The position numbers and the translations under genes were made by a program. The notes below the pieces were generated by a model, which had not been told where the DNA came from, searched no databases, and worked only from the letters and a program-made list of their open reading frames with translations. A DNA stretch of 64,000 bases from Mycolicibacterium wolinskyi (lineage in GTDB: Bacteria; Actinomycetota; Actinomycetes; Mycobacteriales; Mycobacteriaceae). The stretch covers positions 62,001 through 126,000 of the forward strand of contig NZ_LQQA01000030.1 in assembly GCF_002101965.1 (NCBI RefSeq), written 5' to 3'. Every line of letters begins with the position of its first letter. Position 1 is the first letter of the stretch. Shown in pieces: positions 61,124 through 64,000 of the stretch.

Positions 61124-61726
61124 TCAGGCCTGCCCGGCCGGCCGCCAGCGCTTGATCCAGTCGGTCTCTGGCCACTGTTCTTCGGCCGCCATCAACTCGT
61201 ACATCGTTGCGCGGTCGATGGATTCGCGAATGATGTCGGCATGCCCGGCATGCCGGCTCAGCTCCTCGATGAGGTGCATCGCCACCCAGCGCACCGACCA
61301 GTTGTCGATGTCCTGCGGGAACCACGGCACGCCGTGCGGCACCGGCACGGCGGCGTCGAGATCCTGCTCGGCGAACACCCGCAGCGTCTCGGCATTCTGC
61401 GCCTTGAGTGCCTCCAGCAGACCGGCCAGTGTCTCGTCCTCGCGCATGACGTACTGATCGGCGTACTCGGCCATCTGCTCTTCCATCGGACGCGGGTCCG
61501 GTGGCGGGGCGGCGGGCGCGTGCGCGGCGCGGTCCGCCCAGCCTTTCTGGACCCCGGCGGCGTGCTTGACGAGCCCGCCGACCGACAGCGTGCTCACCGA
61601 CGGTTTCGCGCGGGCCTGTTCGTCGGTCAGGCCATGGGCCACCGCGAAGAACGCGTTCTGCTGAAACGCCAAGAACTCCAAGAGGGTCTGGCGCTCGTCG
61701 GCGGCGGGAGGGGGCATACCGGGCAT
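61124..61726 (-). CDS. DinB-family protein (DUF664-like)
   Basis: A 200-residue four-helix protein. It has LSVGGLVKHAAGVQKGWADRAA near residue 50, with a His at the metal position, and VRWVAMHLIEELSRHAGHADIIRE near 150, which carries the second and third His ligands. DinB/YfiT folds include metal-dependent thiol transferases such as mycothiol-dependent enzymes. Substrate unknown. It lies 3 bp after the next DinB-type gene on the same strand. Confidence 0.85.
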   Translation of the reverse strand: MPGMPPPAADERQTLLEFLAFQQNAFFAVAHGLTDEQARAKPSVSTLSVGGLVKHAAGVQKGWADRAAHAPAAPPPDPRPMEEQMAEYADQYVMREDETLAGLLEALKAQNAETLRVFAEQDLDAAVPVPHGVPWFPQDIDNWSVRWVAMHLIEELSRHAGHADIIRESIDRATMYELMAAEEQWPETDWIKRWRPAGQA

Positions 61727-61729
61727 TGT

Positions 61730-62254
61730 TCAGTTCTCCTTGCTATGGGCTGTGTGTGCGTAAAGATCACGGATGCAAGCGATTTCGGCGCCGTGGTGGA
61801 TGACCTCCCGGTTGATGTGCAGAACTAGCGTGGCCATGGAGTATTCGTCCCAGGGCGCCTCGGCCGGACCGCACGGCCGGTCGAGGTCATCGTCGCTGAG
61901 ACTGCGCACGCCGTCGATCCAATTTCGGTAGGCGTCGTCGAGCTGGCTCAGCGCGGTGGCGGCGTCCGTCGCGTACGACCAGGACTGGTAGTCGGCGGGC
62001 GGACCGCCGAAGTGTGAGTGGTTGCGCATCGCCAGGACGCCGACGATCACATGGGCCAGCCGCCACGCGATCGTGGTGAACGGTGCGGGCTGCGGTTGGG
62101 GATAGGTGAAGTCGATCGAACCGTCGGGATGAATCGTCCAGCAGTCGGGGACCGGCTGCCAGAAATACTCGGCGTCCGTCAGGCCCTCGAGCCTCGGGCG
62201 CAACTGGTTCGTCCAGTGGAAATCCAATTGGAAGGCGAGATCGTCGTTCCTCAT
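61730..62254 (-). CDS. DinB-family protein, second copy
   Basis: About 174 residues from the ATG at 62254; longer readings overlap the divergent regulator. It has IAWRLAHVIVGVLAMRNHSHFGG near residue 60 and MATLVLHINREVIHHGAEIACIRDLY near 145; the His triad is present. Probably a mycothiol-dependent-type enzyme. It is divergent from a WYL-domain regulator with a perfect dyad between them, a common DinB-YafY pairing. Confidence 0.85.
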   Translation of the reverse strand: MRNDDLAFQLDFHWTNQLRPRLEGLTDAEYFWQPVPDCWTIHPDGSIDFTYPQPQPAPFTTIAWRLAHVIVGVLAMRNHSHFGGPPADYQSWSYATDAATALSQLDDAYRNWIDGVRSLSDDDLDRPCGPAEAPWDEYSMATLVLHINREVIHHGAEIACIRDLYAHTAHSKEN

Positions 62255-62275
62255 GCGACTACCTTCGCAGCCATA

Positions 62276-62294
62276 TAGGACAGTTTCGGTCCTA
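62276..62294. promoter_or_regulatory. Candidate operator between DinB and WYL genes
   Basis: TAGGAC-N7-GTCCTA is a perfect 6-bp inverted repeat in the 61-bp divergent gap. It is the natural binding site of the WYL regulator, controlling both directions. Confidence 0.55.
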
Positions 62295-62315
62295 AAACTC
62301 CGGCAGACTGTTGCC

Positions 62316-63281
62316 ATGTCCGAAACGACCAGCCGGGTGCTGCAGCTGCTGGGCCTGCTGCAGTCGCGTCGCGTGTGGACCGGCGAAGAACTCGCCGAAC
62401 GGCTCGGGGTCACCGGGCGCAGCGTGCGGCGCGACATCGAGCGGCTGCGTGACCTCGGCTATCCGGTCTACGCGAGCAAAGGCCACGGCGGCGGCTACCA
62501 GCTCGGTGCGGGCGCCGCGCTGCCCCCGCTGCTGCTCGACCCGGACGAGGCCGTGGCGATGGCCGTCTGCCTGCGGCTCGCGGCCGGCGGCAGCGTCGCC
62601 GGTGTCGGCGAATCGGCGCTGCGCGCATTGTCGAAACTCGACCAGGTCATGCCCGCCCGGCTGCGCTCACAGGTTTCGGCCGTGCACGACGCGACCGTCA
62701 CGCTGGCGCCGACCTCGTCGGACTCGCCCGTCGACCCCGACGTCCTGATGACCTTGGCCCGGGCCTGCCGCGACCGCGAACACGTCGGTGCGGGCTACAC
62801 CGACATCCGGGGCAACAGCACGCAACGTAGGCTGGAGCCCTACCAACTGGTGACCACCGGACGGCGCTGGTACCTCATGGCCTACGACCGTGACCGTGCG
62901 GACTGGCGCAGCCTGCGGCTCGACCGCATGTCGGACGTCCGGGCCATGGGCAGCACGTTCACCGCGCGCGACGCACCCGATGCCGCCAGCTATGTGCGGC
63001 GTTCGATCAGCTCCTCGCCCTACCGCTACGTCGCCCGGGTCCGCTATCACGCACCGGAACACGTTGTGGCGCAGAAGTTCTCGGCCGCGTCGGTGACGGT
63101 GGAAGCCGACGGGCCCGACGCATGCATCCTCACCGCGGGCGCCGACGACCCCGAACGCATGGTGCTCTACTTCGCCACCGTCGGACACGATTTCGAGATC
63201 CTCGAACCGCCCGAGGTCGCCGCCGCGGTGCGCGACGTCAGCGCGCGGCTGCTGCGTGCACGTCAGGCGACAAGTCCGTGA
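62316..63281 (+). CDS. WYL-domain transcriptional regulator (YafY family)
   Basis: About 321 residues from the ATG at 62316. The N-terminal HTH reads WTGEELAERLGVTGRSVRRDIERLRDLGYPV, and the WYL-like core GRRWYLMAYDRDRADWRSLRLDRM lies near residue 188. YafY/PafC-type regulators sense nucleic acid or small ligands. Its end overlaps the convergent aldo/keto reductase gene by 44 bp. Confidence 0.9.
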   Translation: MSETTSRVLQLLGLLQSRRVWTGEELAERLGVTGRSVRRDIERLRDLGYPVYASKGHGGGYQLGAGAALPPLLLDPDEAVAMAVCLRLAAGGSVAGVGESALRALSKLDQVMPARLRSQVSAVHDATVTLAPTSSDSPVDPDVLMTLARACRDREHVGAGYTDIRGNSTQRRLEPYQLVTTGRRWYLMAYDRDRADWRSLRLDRMSDVRAMGSTFTARDAPDAASYVRRSISSSPYRYVARVRYHAPEHVVAQKFSAASVTVEADGPDACILTAGADDPERMVLYFATVGHDFEILEPPEVAAAVRDVSARLLRARQATSP

Positions 63282-64000
63282 CGCCCTCGATCCGTACCCC
63301 GCCGAATAACACCTGGCGGGGCATCTCGCGGTTCAGGAAGTCGTGCGGGAACCCGAGTTCCACTGCACTGACGTCGGCAAGTTCGGCGAGAAGCGCGTCG
63401 GGCAATTCCACCTCAAGTGCGCCGAGGTTCTCGGTGAGCTGAGCCTCGGTGCGCGCGCCGACGATCGGGGCAGTCACGGCCGGATTGCGCAACGTCCACG
63501 CAATCGCAACCTGAGACGGTGTGTGCCCGAGTTCGGCGGCAACCTTCTTCACAACGCCGACGATCCGCAACGCGCGTTCGGTGAGCGAGCCGTTGGCCGC
63601 CGCGACGTTGCGCCGGGAACCCGAGGGGTCGGAGCTCACGGTGTGCTCGAGGTCGGTGACGTCGTACTTGCCGGTCAACACCCCGCTGGCCAACGGCGAC
63701 CATGGCACCACACCGAGCCCCATCTCCGTCGCCATCGGTATCAGGTCGCGCTCGGTGGTCCGTTCCACCAGGCTGTATTCCACCTGCAGGGCGATCAAGG
63801 GGGACCAGCCGCGTAGGTCGGCAATGGCTTGCATACGCGCGACCTGCCAAGCCGGGGTGTCCGAGATGGCGACGTAGAGCACTTTGCCGGCTCGCACCAG
63901 GTCGTCCATGGCGCGCAGGATCTCCTCGACCGGCGTCGAGAAGTCCCAGGCGTGGAGATACAGCAGGTCGAGGTAATCGGTGGCGAGCCGGCGCAGGCTC
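63238..64000 (-). CDS. Aldo/keto reductase, partial (5' end outside window)
   Basis: The frame continues to the right edge, so the N-terminus (with most of the active-site Tyr/Asp region) is missing. About 253 residues are visible: LATDYLDLLYLHAWDFSTPVE near the edge, GKVLYVAISDTPAWQVARM, ALQVEYSLVERT, GVVPWSPLASGVLTGKY, and TAPIVGARTEAQLTENL, which are the family's NADPH-binding and barrel elements. The substrate cannot be inferred. Confidence 0.92.
   Translation of the reverse strand, partial: SLRRLATDYLDLLYLHAWDFSTPVEEILRAMDDLVRAGKVLYVAISDTPAWQVARMQAIADLRGWSPLIALQVEYSLVERTTERDLIPMATEMGLGVVPWSPLASGVLTGKYDVTDLEHTVSSDPSGSRRNVAAANGSLTERALRIVGVVKKVAAELGHTPSQVAIAWTLRNPAVTAPIVGARTEAQLTENLGALEVELPDALLAELADVSAVELGFPHDFLNREMPRQVLFGGVRIEGVTDLSPDVHAAAAR

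Overview
This window is high-GC actinobacterial DNA from a rapidly growing mycobacterium (Mycolicibacterium, close to M. smegmatis in content). The mycolic-acid dehydratase cluster hadABC, two mycolic acid SAM-dependent methyltransferases, an L,D-transpeptidase, an F420-type LLM oxidoreductase and a WXG100 protein all point there. From about 32.5 kb to 59.3 kb the gene order matches, from general knowledge, the M. tuberculosis block recD-recB-recC-echA3-Rv0633c-glyoxalase II-thrT-metT-rpmG-hadABC-trpT-secE-nusG-rplK-rplA-mmaA-lipG-Rv0647c. It is interrupted by extra genes: marR-MFS, a DUF2235 protein, nsrR-hmp and an ECF42 sigma/YCII pair. No IS element, prophage, CRISPR array or rRNA gene was seen.

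Left part (1-32.5 kb), accessory. 1-3 kb holds a minus-strand WXG100 / polymorphic toxin / putative immunity module, with a second immunity-like gene of lower GC running off the left edge. A PLD-SF2 helicase-DUF3427 protein follows, then a gluconolactonase-like lipoprotein. At 9-15.6 kb a GntR regulator faces a three-gene operon across a perfect palindrome: a molybdopterin oxidoreductase fused to a flavin reductase and a [2Fe-2S] domain, an ornithine-cyclodeaminase-family protein and a short-chain fatty acid transporter. This looks like an uncharacterised catabolic cassette. Next come a SWIM zinc-finger protein, an OPT transporter, an LLM oxidoreductase, a GIY-YIG protein, a phytase-like lipoprotein, a small HTH protein, a macrodomain-like protein, prfC, a Doc-type toxin-antitoxin pair, a LOG-family hydrolase, an L,D-transpeptidase and a zwf paralogue.

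Right part (32.5-64 kb), mostly core. It contains recBCD, echA3, glyoxalase II, nsrR-hmp for nitric oxide detoxification, three tRNA genes, rpmG, hadABC, secE-nusG-rplK-rplA, an ECF42 sigma factor with its YCII protein, two mycolic acid methyltransferases, lipG, an ABC1 kinase, an MpaB-type oxygenase with a TetR regulator, two DinB-family proteins, a WYL regulator and an aldo/keto reductase cut by the right edge.

The most unusual signals are non-coding. One intergenic element occurs three times (21.6, 28.0 and 28.7 kb): a GATATC-centred hairpin followed at exactly 43 bp by ACTGRTGTGAC. A second region, 42.36-42.63 kb, has three GCGAC-N3-GTCGC palindromes spaced exactly 126 bp apart. A long stem-loop at 52.90-52.96 kb contains the stop codon of the sigma gene. 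Several perfect dyads sit at regulator promoters.
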